DNA of 17,063 nucleotides from Bacteroidales bacterium (GCA_003560215.1 PWIY01000290.1:1-17063); one strand, 5' to 3'; shown: positions 1 through 6,894, numbered from the stretch's first letter. Numbers and translations: made by a program. The notes: generated by a model from the letters alone, not told the origin.

Positions 1-741
1 CGGAAGCAACAGGTTTCTTTCGTCATCAACACGACCGGATACCAGGTATCGAACCCCTACCGGGACCTGAATGTGGTCATTATCCAGAACGGACGCTGGG
101 ACAATGCCCTCACCGGCCTGGATCCCAGATCCGTGCAGGGGAACCGCTTTGTATATGATTACGAAGACAAAACCCTTTTTGGCGGCGGCAACGAATTCCG
201 GCATTTTGACATCCGAAGCCTGCGCTATTTATCTGACAGGATTGAAGATATACGCTCTTCCAGGAGATTCTGGGATGTATTCCTGCTTCCGGACCGGATC
301 CGGTCACGTGAGCAGTATTTCACCAAGGACGACCTCAATGGCAGGTTCAGGATCATGACATCTGACGCCCCCAATGACCAGCTGGAGAGCGATTACGCCT
401 GGGTGCATTTCCATCTCCCCATGGATGAGCCACTTGATGACGGATATCTTTATGTGATGGGTGAACTGACCAACTGGACCTTTACCGATGAAAACAGGAT
501 GAATTACAATTACGGGGAGAACGCCTATGAACTGAGCCTGCTTCTGAAACAGGGATACTATAATTACATGTATGCATACCTGCCGGAAGGAGAAACGGAG
601 GCAGACCTCAGCCAAATAGAAGGGGATCATTCCTTTACGGAAAATGATTACACCATTCTGGTCTATCACCGGCAGCCCGGCGACCTTTACGACCGGCTGA
701 TCGGCATGTCAAGGCTGAATACTTCAATCAGCCCCCGCTGA
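1..741 (+). CDS. Type IX secretion system plug protein (DUF5103 family), 3' part only
   Basis: The reading frame is open from base 1 and ends at TGA 739-741, giving the last 246 residues of a longer protein whose start lies outside the window. The text resembles the Bacteroidota DUF5103 family, now described as the T9SS plug protein, which binds the SprA translocon on the periplasmic side and gates the empty channel. Recognisable stretches are RSVQGNRFVYDYEDKTLFGG, the segment FRHFDIRSLRY, and the late beta-rich part with YLYVMGELTNW, then YNYMYAYLP and the ending YHRQPGDLYDRLIG. No membrane segment or cysteine cluster is seen in the visible part. The last 14 bases overlap the 3' end of thiS on the other strand. 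Family recognition is from memory of conserved wording, not from a search. A second T9SS gene, porT, lies about 4 kb downstream. Confidence 0.8.
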   Translation, partial: RKQQVSFVINTTGYQVSNPYRDLNVVIIQNGRWDNALTGLDPRSVQGNRFVYDYEDKTLFGGGNEFRHFDIRSLRYLSDRIEDIRSSRRFWDVFLLPDRIRSREQYFTKDDLNGRFRIMTSDAPNDQLESDYAWVHFHLPMDEPLDDGYLYVMGELTNWTFTDENRMNYNYGENAYELSLLLKQGYYNYMYAYLPEGETEADLSQIEGDHSFTENDYTILVYHRQPGDLYDRLIGMSRLNTSISPR

Positions 742-934
742 TCAGGTGAATGACCTTCACATCATCCCCGTCATGAATCATGCTTTTTTCGTAATCACCG
801 GGTTTGATTGTCTGCCCGTTGATCCTCACCACAAGAAATTTGAACGTGAAATTCTTCAGGTCAAGCAATTCGCGCACCGACAGCGCATCTTTACCTTCGA
901 TTGTTTCCGGACGGTTATTCAGGGTAATCTTCAT
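728..934 (-). CDS. thiS: ThiS-type sulfur carrier protein
   Basis: A 68-residue beta-grasp, ubiquitin-like protein ending in the diagnostic HLISGG. In the ThiS family the C-terminal Gly-Gly is adenylated by ThiF and converted to a thiocarboxylate that donates sulfur to ThiG for the thiazole half of thiamine. Visible family features are the N-terminal MKITLNN strand, the VRELLDL helix start, VVRINGQTI and the DGDDVKVIHLISGG end. ATG 932-934 is the only sensible start; full length is typical (about 65-70 aa). No other thiamine gene lies in the window, so the partner enzymes must be elsewhere. Its stop (728-730) lies inside the convergent plug-protein gene. No TAnnTTTG promoter was found in 935-1025, so read-through from the gene starting at 1541 is possible. 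A carrier for another sulfur pathway cannot be excluded. Confidence 0.88.
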   Translation of the reverse strand: MKITLNNRPETIEGKDALSVRELLDLKNFTFKFLVVRINGQTIKPGDYEKSMIHDGDDVKVIHLISGG

Positions 935-1025
935 AAGTTAATTAAACATCAGGTTTTACAAAGACAAATGCCTGCACGAGGCCTGCAATCTGAGAGCGAA
1001 CAAAAACAATGCCGCCATTCCCGGG

Positions 1026-1541
1026 TTAAAACGTCTTCCTGGCTTCACTTTTCAGGTATTCCATGGCCTGCTCAGTGGCTGCTTTTTGCAGGTCAGCCTC
1101 CAGTAACTTCTTGCTGAGGTCATTGGCGGTAGCCCCCTCATCAATGGAAGCTCCCAGCGAATTAATCTGACCAATGGCCTCCTCATAGGCCTGGTTGATC
1201 AGGTCCCAGGCATGGGATGACACATACAGCTGCTGGGACAAATTGTGGGCATATTCATCACGAATATGCTGCACCATATTTTTCTGAAGCTCCCTGGCTG
1301 ACCATTCCGGGCGATAAACCCGCATGATCAGGTTATTCGGAGAGATCCTTTCCAGAAAAAGGATCAGCCTTTCGTAAGCCTGCAGGCGAAGCGGCAGTGA
1401 TATTCTCATTCTCTCCCCGGCCAGATCATAGCGCCGGCGTTTATTCTCCTGCTGAAAGAACTCCTTCAGCAGGTAATAGGCTGTGGCAAAAACCACCACT
1501 GAAGGGATGGCATAGCGCAGCATGTATAAAATTTCTCCCAT
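1026..1541 (-). CDS. Conserved Bacteroidota membrane-anchored protein (DUF7935-like)
   Basis: A 171-residue protein with one N-terminal hydrophobic segment (about residues 5-26, MLRYAIPSVVVFATAYYLL), then a basic stretch (NKRRRYDLAGERMR) and a long, mostly helical soluble part. I place the start at ATG 1539-1541: translation further upstream gives unlikely low-quality sequence, while this start follows a -7 element at 1561-1568 and a GGAA about six bases before the ATG. The segment PLRLQAYERLILFLERISPNNLI is the most conserved-looking part and recalls the family I know as DUF7935, found as a single-copy gene in many Bacteroidota. Function is unknown. By the positive-inside rule the bulk of the protein is probably cytoplasmic. 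It is divergently transcribed from the aminotransferase gene. Confidence 0.75.
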   Translation of the reverse strand: MGEILYMLRYAIPSVVVFATAYYLLKEFFQQENKRRRYDLAGERMRISLPLRLQAYERLILFLERISPNNLIMRVYRPEWSARELQKNMVQHIRDEYAHNLSQQLYVSSHAWDLINQAYEEAIGQINSLGASIDEGATANDLSKKLLEADLQKAATEQAMEYLKSEARKTF

Positions 1542-1560
1542 GGCAATTCCGGTTTGAATA

Positions 1561-1568
1561 CAAATATA
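1561..1568 (-). promoter_or_regulatory. Promoter -7 element for the 1026-1541 gene
   Basis: On the minus strand this reads TATATTTG, an exact match to the Bacteroidota primary sigma factor -7 consensus TAnnTTTG. It lies 19 bases upstream of the ATG, so the leader would be short. A good -33 TTTG at 19-21 bases is not seen; TGTTTC lies nearby. Confidence 0.5.
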
Positions 1569-1574
1569 ATCGCT

Positions 1575-1605
1575 TTTGGGGAAACACTTTATTTTGCTAA
1601 ATTTG
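1575..1605 (+). promoter_or_regulatory. Promoter for the aminotransferase-kinase-pdxH operon
   Basis: TTTG at 1575-1578, a 19-base spacer and TAAATTTG at 1598-1605 form a complete Bacteroidota-type promoter (-33 TTTG, -7 TAnnTTTG). Transcription should begin near 1610, giving a leader of about 70 bases before ATG 1679. The -33 half lies directly beside the opposing -7 element at 1561-1568. Confidence 0.65.
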
Positions 1606-1678
1606 CCTTTCCTGTTAATTGATAAACAACACGGAACAGAACGCATTCACCCATTGTTTCACTTTTATATATAATGCT

Positions 1679-2872
1679 ATGATAACTTTATCTGACAGAA
1701 TAAACAACTTGTCTGAATCCGAAACCCTTGCCATGTCAAGGATGAGTCGCGAACTGAAAGCCGAAGGCCATGATGTGATCAACCTCAGCGTCGGAGAGCC
1801 TGATTTTTTTACTCCGGATGCGGTAAAAGAAGCCGGGAAAAAAGCCATTGATGACAACTACTCCTTCTATACCCCGGTAAACGGTTATCAGGATCTTCGC
1901 GAAGCCATCTGCCATAAACTTGAGCGTGACAACAAACTCAGCTACACCCCTGATCAGATCGTGGTAAGCACAGGTGCCAAGCATTCCATTGCCAACACTG
2001 TTCTCTGCCTGGTTAACCCGGGAGACGAAGTGGTAATCCCCACGCCCTACTGGGTCAGCTACCGCGAAATTGTCAAAATGGCAGAAGGGAAAGCTGTATA
2101 TGTCAAGGCTGGTATTGAGAACAATTTCAAGATCACCCCGGACCAGCTCGAGGAAGCGATCACCGACAAGACCACCATGTTTATTTTCTCCAGCCCCTGC
2201 AACCCCACCGGGTCAGTTTACTCAAAAGAAGAACTGAAGGCCCTGGCGGAAGTATTTGCCAAATACCCCAATGTATTCATCATTTCCGATGAAATATACG
2301 AACACATCAATTTTGGTGGAAAACATGAGAGCATCGCGCAATTTGAGGCCATCCGCGACAGGGTGATTCTGGTCAACGGCGTTTCCAAAGGTTTTGCCAT
2401 GACAGGCTGGCGCATCGTCTACATCGCTGCCCATCCTGAAATTGCCAAAGCCTGCAACAAGCTGCAGGGACAATTCACCTCCGGTACATGTTCCATTGCG
2501 CAGCGCGCAGCCCTGAACGCCATGCAGGCCGACCCTTCCACCACACATGAAATGCTCGAGAAGTTTCGTGAACGCCGCGACCTTGTCCTGAAACTTCTGG
2601 AAGGAGTTCCCGGAACAAAGACCAATGAACCCCAGGGTGCTTTTTACGTATTTATCAACGTAAAATCCTATTTTGGAAAATCAGACGGTGAAAAAACCAT
2701 CAAAGATGCTTTCGATTTCTGCATGTACCTCCTGAAAAAAGCGCATATTGCCCTGGTTCCGGGCAGTGCCTTCGGGGATGACGAATGCGTGCGGTTTTCC
2801 TACGCCACCTCCAATGACCTGCTGGAGGAAGCGGTTGCAAGGATGCAAAAATCTCTTGCGGAGTTAAAATAA
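1679..2872 (+). CDS. aspC: Aspartate aminotransferase (class I, PLP-dependent)
   Basis: A 397-residue fold-type I aminotransferase that interconverts aspartate plus 2-oxoglutarate with oxaloacetate plus glutamate. PLP-fold landmarks in order: NLSVGEPDF near the N-terminus, STGAKHSI (phosphate cup), PTPYWVSY, SSPCNPTG with N175, SDEIYEH with D204 (pyridine-nitrogen partner) and Y207, and NGVSKGFAMTGWR with the Schiff-base lysine K237 and an arginine at 245. The C-terminal VRFSYATS carries the arginine expected to bind the substrate alpha-carboxylate. Length matches the family. I chose ATG 1679 over an upstream TTG at 1619 because the TTG would fall almost at the predicted transcription start, and MITLSDRINNLSES is a typical opening. 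Cytoplasmic. It leads a probable operon with the kinase 28 bases downstream. Related aminotransferases with other acceptors cannot be ruled out. Confidence 0.92.
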   Translation: MITLSDRINNLSESETLAMSRMSRELKAEGHDVINLSVGEPDFFTPDAVKEAGKKAIDDNYSFYTPVNGYQDLREAICHKLERDNKLSYTPDQIVVSTGAKHSIANTVLCLVNPGDEVVIPTPYWVSYREIVKMAEGKAVYVKAGIENNFKITPDQLEEAITDKTTMFIFSSPCNPTGSVYSKEELKALAEVFAKYPNVFIISDEIYEHINFGGKHESIAQFEAIRDRVILVNGVSKGFAMTGWRIVYIAAHPEIAKACNKLQGQFTSGTCSIAQRAALNAMQADPSTTHEMLEKFRERRDLVLKLLEGVPGTKTNEPQGAFYVFINVKSYFGKSDGEKTIKDAFDFCMYLLKKAHIALVPGSAFGDDECVRFSYATSNDLLEEAVARMQKSLAELK

Positions 2873-2900
2873 ACAGGACAAACCGGCCGTTTTTTTATAC

Positions 2901-3926
2901 ATGACAGATAAGAACACCATCACCAGCCTCTTTCAGGCTTTCGAAGGGAAGAAACTTCTGATCATCGGAGATGTGATGATCGATTCCTACCTATGGGGCA
3001 ATGTGGACCGGGTCTCTCCCGAGGCCCCGGTTCCCATTGTGGCCCTGAATAAGCGGGAAAGCCGTCTGGGTGGTGCGGCCAATGTAGCCATGAACATCCA
3101 GAACATGGGAGGGATCCCGGTTTTGTGTTCTGTAATTGGTGATGACAGCAAAGGTGATTTGTTCCGTAGTTTGCTTGAGGAACAGGGCCTCAGTAAACAA
3201 GGAATCATGTCAAGTTCCAATCGCCGTACCACAGTAAAATTCAGGGTGTTCGGGAACAATGTCCAGATGCTGAGGGTTGACGAAGAAGTGGCCCATTATC
3301 TGCGTAAGGATGAATCAGCCAGATTGCTTAAATGTGTTAACGCTTTTTTGCAAGAGGACAACATCGAAGCCATTGTATTCGAAGATTATGACAAGGGTGT
3401 AATCACCCCTGCACTGATCGGGCAAGTGATGGACCAGGCAAAAATTCATGATATTCCGGTGGTAGTCGATCCAAAAAAGAAAAATTTTTCCCGTTACCAG
3501 GGTGTAAACCTGATTAAGCCAAACCTGAAGGAGCTGCGTGAGGGGTTGAACCTGAACGGCGAACTGGTGGATCCGGAGCAGATCCATAAAGCTGTGCTGG
3601 CCTTGCAGGACAAGCTGAAAGTTGAAACCGTACTGGCAACACTTTCAGACAAGGGAATCTATTACAGTCAGCGAAATTCTTCCGGCGAGCGAGAATCAGG
3701 CGCAATCCCGGCCTACATCCGTGATGTGGCTGACGTTTCAGGGGCGGGCGACACCGTGATTGGCCTCGCGGCCCTCTGCGTGGCTGCCGGGGCTCCCGTG
3801 GAACTCATGGCACAAATATGCAACCTTGGGGGCGGTCTGGTATGTGAACTGGTCGGGGTAGCTCCGGTCAACAAAGACAAGCTTCTTATGGAAGCCCACC
3901 GCAAGTTTTGCCATCAACCCTCATGA
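2901..3926 (+). CDS. rfaE1: D-glycero-beta-D-manno-heptose-7-phosphate kinase (RfaE domain I / PfkB family)
   Basis: A 341-residue PfkB-family sugar kinase matching the N-terminal half of E. coli HldE: it would add the 1-phosphate to heptose-7-phosphate on the way to ADP-heptose for lipopolysaccharide core. Visible motifs are the opening LLIIGDVMIDSYLWG, VSPEAPVPIV, the RLGGAANVAMNI glycine-rich segment, VVVDPKKKNF followed by LIKPNLKEL, and the PfkB signature DVSGAGDTVIG (278-288) with catalytic base D284. The nucleotidyltransferase half of HldE is absent and must be supplied by a separate gene elsewhere. ATG 2901 follows a run of seven T, so the initiation region is AU-rich with no Shine-Dalgarno, as is usual in this phylum. 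It lies 28 bases after the aminotransferase and 15 before pdxH. The exact sugar is inferred from similarity to HldE. Confidence 0.88.
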   Translation: MTDKNTITSLFQAFEGKKLLIIGDVMIDSYLWGNVDRVSPEAPVPIVALNKRESRLGGAANVAMNIQNMGGIPVLCSVIGDDSKGDLFRSLLEEQGLSKQGIMSSSNRRTTVKFRVFGNNVQMLRVDEEVAHYLRKDESARLLKCVNAFLQEDNIEAIVFEDYDKGVITPALIGQVMDQAKIHDIPVVVDPKKKNFSRYQGVNLIKPNLKELREGLNLNGELVDPEQIHKAVLALQDKLKVETVLATLSDKGIYYSQRNSSGERESGAIPAYIRDVADVSGAGDTVIGLAALCVAAGAPVELMAQICNLGGGLVCELVGVAPVNKDKLLMEAHRKFCHQPS

Positions 3927-3941
3927 TCACATTCCTGGAAT

Positions 3942-4580
3942 ATGAAAAAGAAGGATCTCCGTGGTTTTCGAGAAGAGTATACCCTGGCCAGCCTGGATGT
4001 TGAGCAGGTTCCGTCCGACCCTTTGATCCTTTTCGATCAGTGGCTGGAAGCGGCCATTGAGCAGAACCTCAGTGAGCCCAACGCTATGACATTGGCTACT
4101 GTCAGTCCGGAGGGCAAACCCAATGCACGGATTGTGCTGCTGAAGGAATTGATCCACGGCCGTTTTGTGTTCTACACCAATTATGAAAGCCAGAAAGGAC
4201 GTGAACTGGAGTCCAACCCCAATGCTTCACTTGTTTTCCTGTGGTTGAAATTGCAGCGGCAGGTGCGTGTCGGCGGGTGGGTGGAAAAAGTCAGTGCTGA
4301 AACCTCTGATGCCTACTTTGCAAAACGCCCCAGGGAAAGCAGGATCGGGGCCGTAGTATCTCCACAAAGCCGCCCAATTGGCAGAAGAGATGAACTGGAC
4401 AAAGCTTTCAGGGAGTTAAACAACCGTGAGGAAAACATCCAGCGACCAGACCACTGGGGCGGGTACCAGTTGTGGCCGGAGCAGATCGAATTCTGGCAGG
4501 GAAGAGCAAACCGGATGCACGACCGGTTGCTGTACCAACGAAAGGAAAGATCATGGACAATCACCCGGCTTGCCCCGTAA
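3942..4580 (+). CDS. pdxH: Pyridoxamine 5'-phosphate oxidase
   Basis: A 212-residue FMN-dependent oxidase that converts pyridoxine or pyridoxamine 5'-phosphate to PLP with oxygen. The family signature is complete near the C-terminus, IEFWQGRANRMHDR (182-195), followed by the usual ending WTITRLAP. Upstream are the FMN-site segments ARIVLLKEL (62-70), FYTNYESQKGREL (77-89) and RQVRVGGWVE, plus SPQSRPI. Length equals that of the family (about 210-220). The ATG at 3942 follows the kinase stop by 15 bases, so the gene is probably the last of a three-gene operon headed by a PLP enzyme. Needing oxygen, it points to aerobic or microaerobic life, which fits the complete E1/E2 of 2-oxoglutarate dehydrogenase nearby. 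Confidence 0.95.
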   Translation: MKKKDLRGFREEYTLASLDVEQVPSDPLILFDQWLEAAIEQNLSEPNAMTLATVSPEGKPNARIVLLKELIHGRFVFYTNYESQKGRELESNPNASLVFLWLKLQRQVRVGGWVEKVSAETSDAYFAKRPRESRIGAVVSPQSRPIGRRDELDKAFRELNNREENIQRPDHWGGYQLWPEQIEFWQGRANRMHDRLLYQRKERSWTITRLAP

Positions 4581-4598
4581 TGCCCTGCCTGCCCAAAC

Positions 4599-4636
4599 CC
4601 TGTATTCAGTGAATCATCCACACCCTGATATAATAT
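4599..4636. repeat. 38-bp direct repeat, copy 1
   Basis: The 38 bases here recur at 4665-4702 with a single mismatch (C at 4615, A at 4681). The unit contains the inverted repeat ATTCAGTGAAT and ends in TATAATAT. It begins 19 bases after the pdxH stop codon. Confidence 0.9.
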
Positions 4637-4664
4637 GAACCGTCCGGTCCACGCCAAGCGTTCA

Positions 4665-4702
4665 CCTGTATTCAGTGAATAATCCACACCCTGATATAAT
4701 AT
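4665..4702. repeat. 38-bp direct repeat, copy 2
   Basis: Second copy, 66 bases after the first and about 50 bases before porT. Its inverted repeat is one pair longer (TATTCAGTGAATA) because of the single base difference. No TAnnTTTG element is seen between pdxH and porT, so any porT promoter may lie in or between the repeats. Confidence 0.9.
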
Positions 4703-4752
4703 ACGTTCTGGTTTAAGCGTTACTAACATCAAAATTAACAAACCTCAAACCC

Positions 4753-5514
4753 GTGAAAAGAAACCACCTTCTCCTGCTGTTTGCAACATTTCTTACCCTG
4801 ATGCTGTTCTTGCCGGAGAAGGCATCCGGCCAGCGCATCAGCAACCGGGTATTCCGTTTTCAAAACCGCATTGAGCATGACCAGCGCCCCTACCATTTCG
4901 GCTTCACACTGGGGCTCAACAGCATGCAATTTGCTGTCACCCCGGATGAGGATCTGATGGACACCTACGGTTTTGAACATGTACTGGTAGAACCGGATTT
5001 TGGTTTTCACATTGGGATTGTATCCAATTTGAAACTCAGTGAGTTTCTTGACCTGCGTTTCGTTCCCACCATTTCTTTTGCCGACCGGCACATCGAATAT
5101 TACACAGACTATTATACCTACGGGCCTGACGGAGACGCAAATTACGCCAGCCGGCAGGAACTTGAAGTGACCATGCTTGAATTCCCCTTACACATCAAGT
5201 ACAAGTCAGAGCGGATGCTCAATACCAGGGCTTATGTACTGGGCGGTTTCAAATACACCCATGACCTTGCATCAATCGAGGATGCCGGCGGAGGCAACGG
5301 CGAGGTCCTTGCACGGGTGGCACGGAACGACCTGCATTATGAAGTGGGCGTGGGTTTTGATCACTATTTTTATTTCTTCAAATTCTCCACAGAAATCAAG
5401 GCCTCTTTCGGGATGGGGAATCTGGTCAGGCCCGGGGAGGAAGATGCCCGTTACTACGACTCCATCAGCCGCCTGAACGACCGCTCCATCATGATCTCTT
5501 TGTTATTCGAATAA
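4753..5514 (+). CDS. porT: PorT family outer-membrane protein of the type IX secretion system
   Basis: A 253-residue protein with a clear signal peptide (basic MKRNH, hydrophobic LLLLFATFLTLMLFL, probable cleavage after ASG at residue 26) followed by alternating aromatic/polar beta strands typical of an eight-stranded outer-membrane barrel. PorT/SprT hallmarks are the FQNRIEHDQRPYHFGFTLG opening, LEFPLHIKYKSER, AYVLGGFKYTHDLAS, HYFYFFKFSTEIKASFGM and the end RSIMISLLFE. In Porphyromonas and Flavobacterium this protein is needed for T9SS secretion or gliding; its exact biochemical role is unsettled. The start codon is GTG at 4753, supported by the signal peptide beginning directly there; no ATG fits. 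It follows the 38-bp repeats and precedes the RNA methyltransferase on the same strand. Confidence 0.85.
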   Translation: MKRNHLLLLFATFLTLMLFLPEKASGQRISNRVFRFQNRIEHDQRPYHFGFTLGLNSMQFAVTPDEDLMDTYGFEHVLVEPDFGFHIGIVSNLKLSEFLDLRFVPTISFADRHIEYYTDYYTYGPDGDANYASRQELEVTMLEFPLHIKYKSERMLNTRAYVLGGFKYTHDLASIEDAGGGNGEVLARVARNDLHYEVGVGFDHYFYFFKFSTEIKASFGMGNLVRPGEEDARYYDSISRLNDRSIMISLLFE

Positions 5515-5560
5515 AAATACCGGCGGCTGTTGACCGCAGGAGTCATCCAACCGGAAGGAT

Positions 5561-5592
5561 CATCCGGCTGCGGGGTGCATCCGGCTGCGGGG
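5561..5592. repeat. Short GC-rich tandem repeat
   Basis: CATCCGGCTGCGGGG occurs twice with a 17-base period (5561 and 5578), in the 112-base gap between porT and the RNA methyltransferase. CCGGA at 5551-5555 can pair with TCCGG at 5563-5567. No T-run follows, so it is not an obvious terminator. Confidence 0.8.
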
Positions 5593-5629
5593 CACTTCGC
5601 CACGGCAAGCCAGACACAGTAAAAAAATG

Positions 5630-6166
5630 ATGAGGAAATTATCCATGGATGAGCTGGGGCGCAAAACCCCCGATCACTTCAAATCAGCTGAGAAGATTCC
5701 TGTTACCATCATACTTGACAACATCCGAAGCATGATGAATACCGGATCCGTATTCCGCACTGCAGATGCATTTCTTCTTGAAGCAATCATCCTGTGCGGA
5801 TTTACCGCCCCCCCGCCCCACCGTGAGATCCATAAAACCGCCCTGGGAGCCACGGATTCAGTCAACTGGCGGTATGTTGAAAAAACTGAAGATGCGGTAA
5901 ACCAACTGAAATCGGAGGGTTACGAAGTTATCGCCGTGGAGCAGACAACCGGAAGTCAGTCATTGCAGGAGTTCCACCCCAGGTCAGGACACAAATATGC
6001 CCTGGTATTCGGCAACGAAGTAAAAGGAGTGGGTGATGAGGTGCTCAGGCTGTGCGACAGGGCCCTTGAAATCCCACAGTTCGGCACCAAGCATTCCCTG
6101 AATGTATCGGTTTCGGCAGGAGTTGTGATCTGGGACCTTTTTTCCAAGCTTCACCCCATTTCATAA
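5630..6166 (+). CDS. TrmH/SpoU-family RNA 2'-O-methyltransferase
   Basis: A 178-residue SPOUT methyltransferase. All three SpoU motifs are present: motif 1 in LDNIRSMMNTGSVFRTADAF (N31, R33, N37, G39, R43), motif 2 in LVFGNEVKGVG (125-135, with E130) and motif 3 in IPQFGTKHSLNVSVSAGV (148-165, with S156 and N158), which forms the trefoil knot that binds S-adenosylmethionine. The protein would methylate a ribose in tRNA or rRNA; the target cannot be told from sequence. It lacks the N-terminal L30e-like domain of RlmB-type enzymes, so it resembles the short single-domain members. ATG 5627 and ATG 5630 are adjacent; I prefer 5630 because MRKLSMDEL is the more usual beginning. It runs convergently toward the sirtuin with only 17 bases between the stops. 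Confidence 0.88.
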   Translation: MRKLSMDELGRKTPDHFKSAEKIPVTIILDNIRSMMNTGSVFRTADAFLLEAIILCGFTAPPPHREIHKTALGATDSVNWRYVEKTEDAVNQLKSEGYEVIAVEQTTGSQSLQEFHPRSGHKYALVFGNEVKGVGDEVLRLCDRALEIPQFGTKHSLNVSVSAGVVIWDLFSKLHPIS

Positions 6167-6183
6167 GCGATCGGGGACCTGCC

Positions 6184-6870
6184 CTACAAATATTCCTCTA
6201 CCAGCTTTTTGGTTCCGGTGCCGGCCTTCTCCTGAATAAAAGTAAATTTCGGAATATGGATGGCACCGGGTTCAGCAGGATCGATCAGGTAAACCGGAGT
6301 TCCAGGCCGCACATAATCCACCAGTCCTGCCGCCGGGTACACATTCAGTGATGTACCGATAATCACATAAATATCAGCTGTGGCAGATAATTCGGCTGCC
6401 GCAGGGATCATATGCACGGGCTCCCCGAACCAAACGATATGGGGCCTGAGTTGTGACCCCTTTTCACATTTGTCGCCCGGTTTCAGCTCCCACCCGTCCA
6501 GGGTATAAACCAGGTTTTCATCCACCGAACTCCTCACTTTTTTCAGTTCCCCGTGGAGATGCATTACATGGGTTGAGCCGGCCCGCTCATGCAGGTCATC
6601 CACATTCTGGGTAATGATCCGGACATCATAATCCTTTTCCAGTTCCGCCAGGGCATAATGGGCTGCATTGGGTTCCACCTCATACAATTGCTTGCGTCGC
6701 TGGTTGTAAAACTCCATCACCAGATCCCTGTTTCTTTCCCAGGCCTCCGGTGTGGCCACATCCATAATGTCATATTCTTCCCAAAGTCCCCCGCTGTCGC
6801 GAAAGGTCTTAATTCCGCTTTCCGCACTTACGCCGGCGCCTGTTAGCACCACAATTCGTTTTTTTGACAT
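6184..6870 (-). CDS. cobB: NAD-dependent protein deacylase of the sirtuin (CobB/SIRT5-like) family, lacking the zinc cysteines
   Basis: A 228-residue sirtuin that would remove acyl groups from lysine using NAD. Motifs in order: GAGVSAESGIKTFR (11-24, NAD site), Y55-x2-R58 within EFYNQRRKQ (the pair that binds succinyl or malonyl carboxylates in class III sirtuins), TQNVDDLHERAGS (87-99), HLHGEL with catalytic H106, LRPHIVWFGE (141-150), GTSLNVYPAAG (172-182) and YLIDP. The small domain keeps only one cysteine, C135, where zinc-binding sirtuins have two CxxC pairs; I recall the same loss in other Bacteroidota homologues. ATG 6868-6870 is chosen because upstream in-frame ATGs at 6879 and 6888 would be at or very near the predicted transcription start. 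Cytoplasmic. Desuccinylase activity is inferred from Tyr-x2-Arg only. Confidence 0.9.
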   Translation of the reverse strand: MSKKRIVVLTGAGVSAESGIKTFRDSGGLWEEYDIMDVATPEAWERNRDLVMEFYNQRRKQLYEVEPNAAHYALAELEKDYDVRIITQNVDDLHERAGSTHVMHLHGELKKVRSSVDENLVYTLDGWELKPGDKCEKGSQLRPHIVWFGEPVHMIPAAAELSATADIYVIIGTSLNVYPAAGLVDYVRPGTPVYLIDPAEPGAIHIPKFTFIQEKAGTGTKKLVEEYL

Positions 6871-6894
6871 AGCTTGCATTTTGGTCATGAAGAA

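Noticed and set aside
1619..1681. TTG at 1619 as the start of the aminotransferase.
   Set aside because: It would be at or within a few bases of the predicted transcription start and adds 20 residues without family likeness; ATG 1679 gives a normal N-terminus.
2881..2900. CGGCCG followed by seven T before the heptose kinase as a terminator.
   Set aside because: The palindrome cannot form a hairpin with a loop and sits between closely spaced genes; the T-run is better seen as an AU-rich initiation region.
4629..4702. TATAAT in both 38-bp repeats as a sigma70-like promoter.
   Set aside because: No TTGACA-like -35 is at 16-18 bases, and the primary sigma factor of this phylum prefers TAnnTTTG. 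Kept only as an open possibility.
4313..4741. Minus-strand frame with two 22-residue repeats (ILYQGVDYSLNTG-like).
   Set aside because: It is antisense to the end of pdxH; the peptide repeat comes from the 38-bp DNA repeat with its 66-base period, which happens to be a multiple of three.
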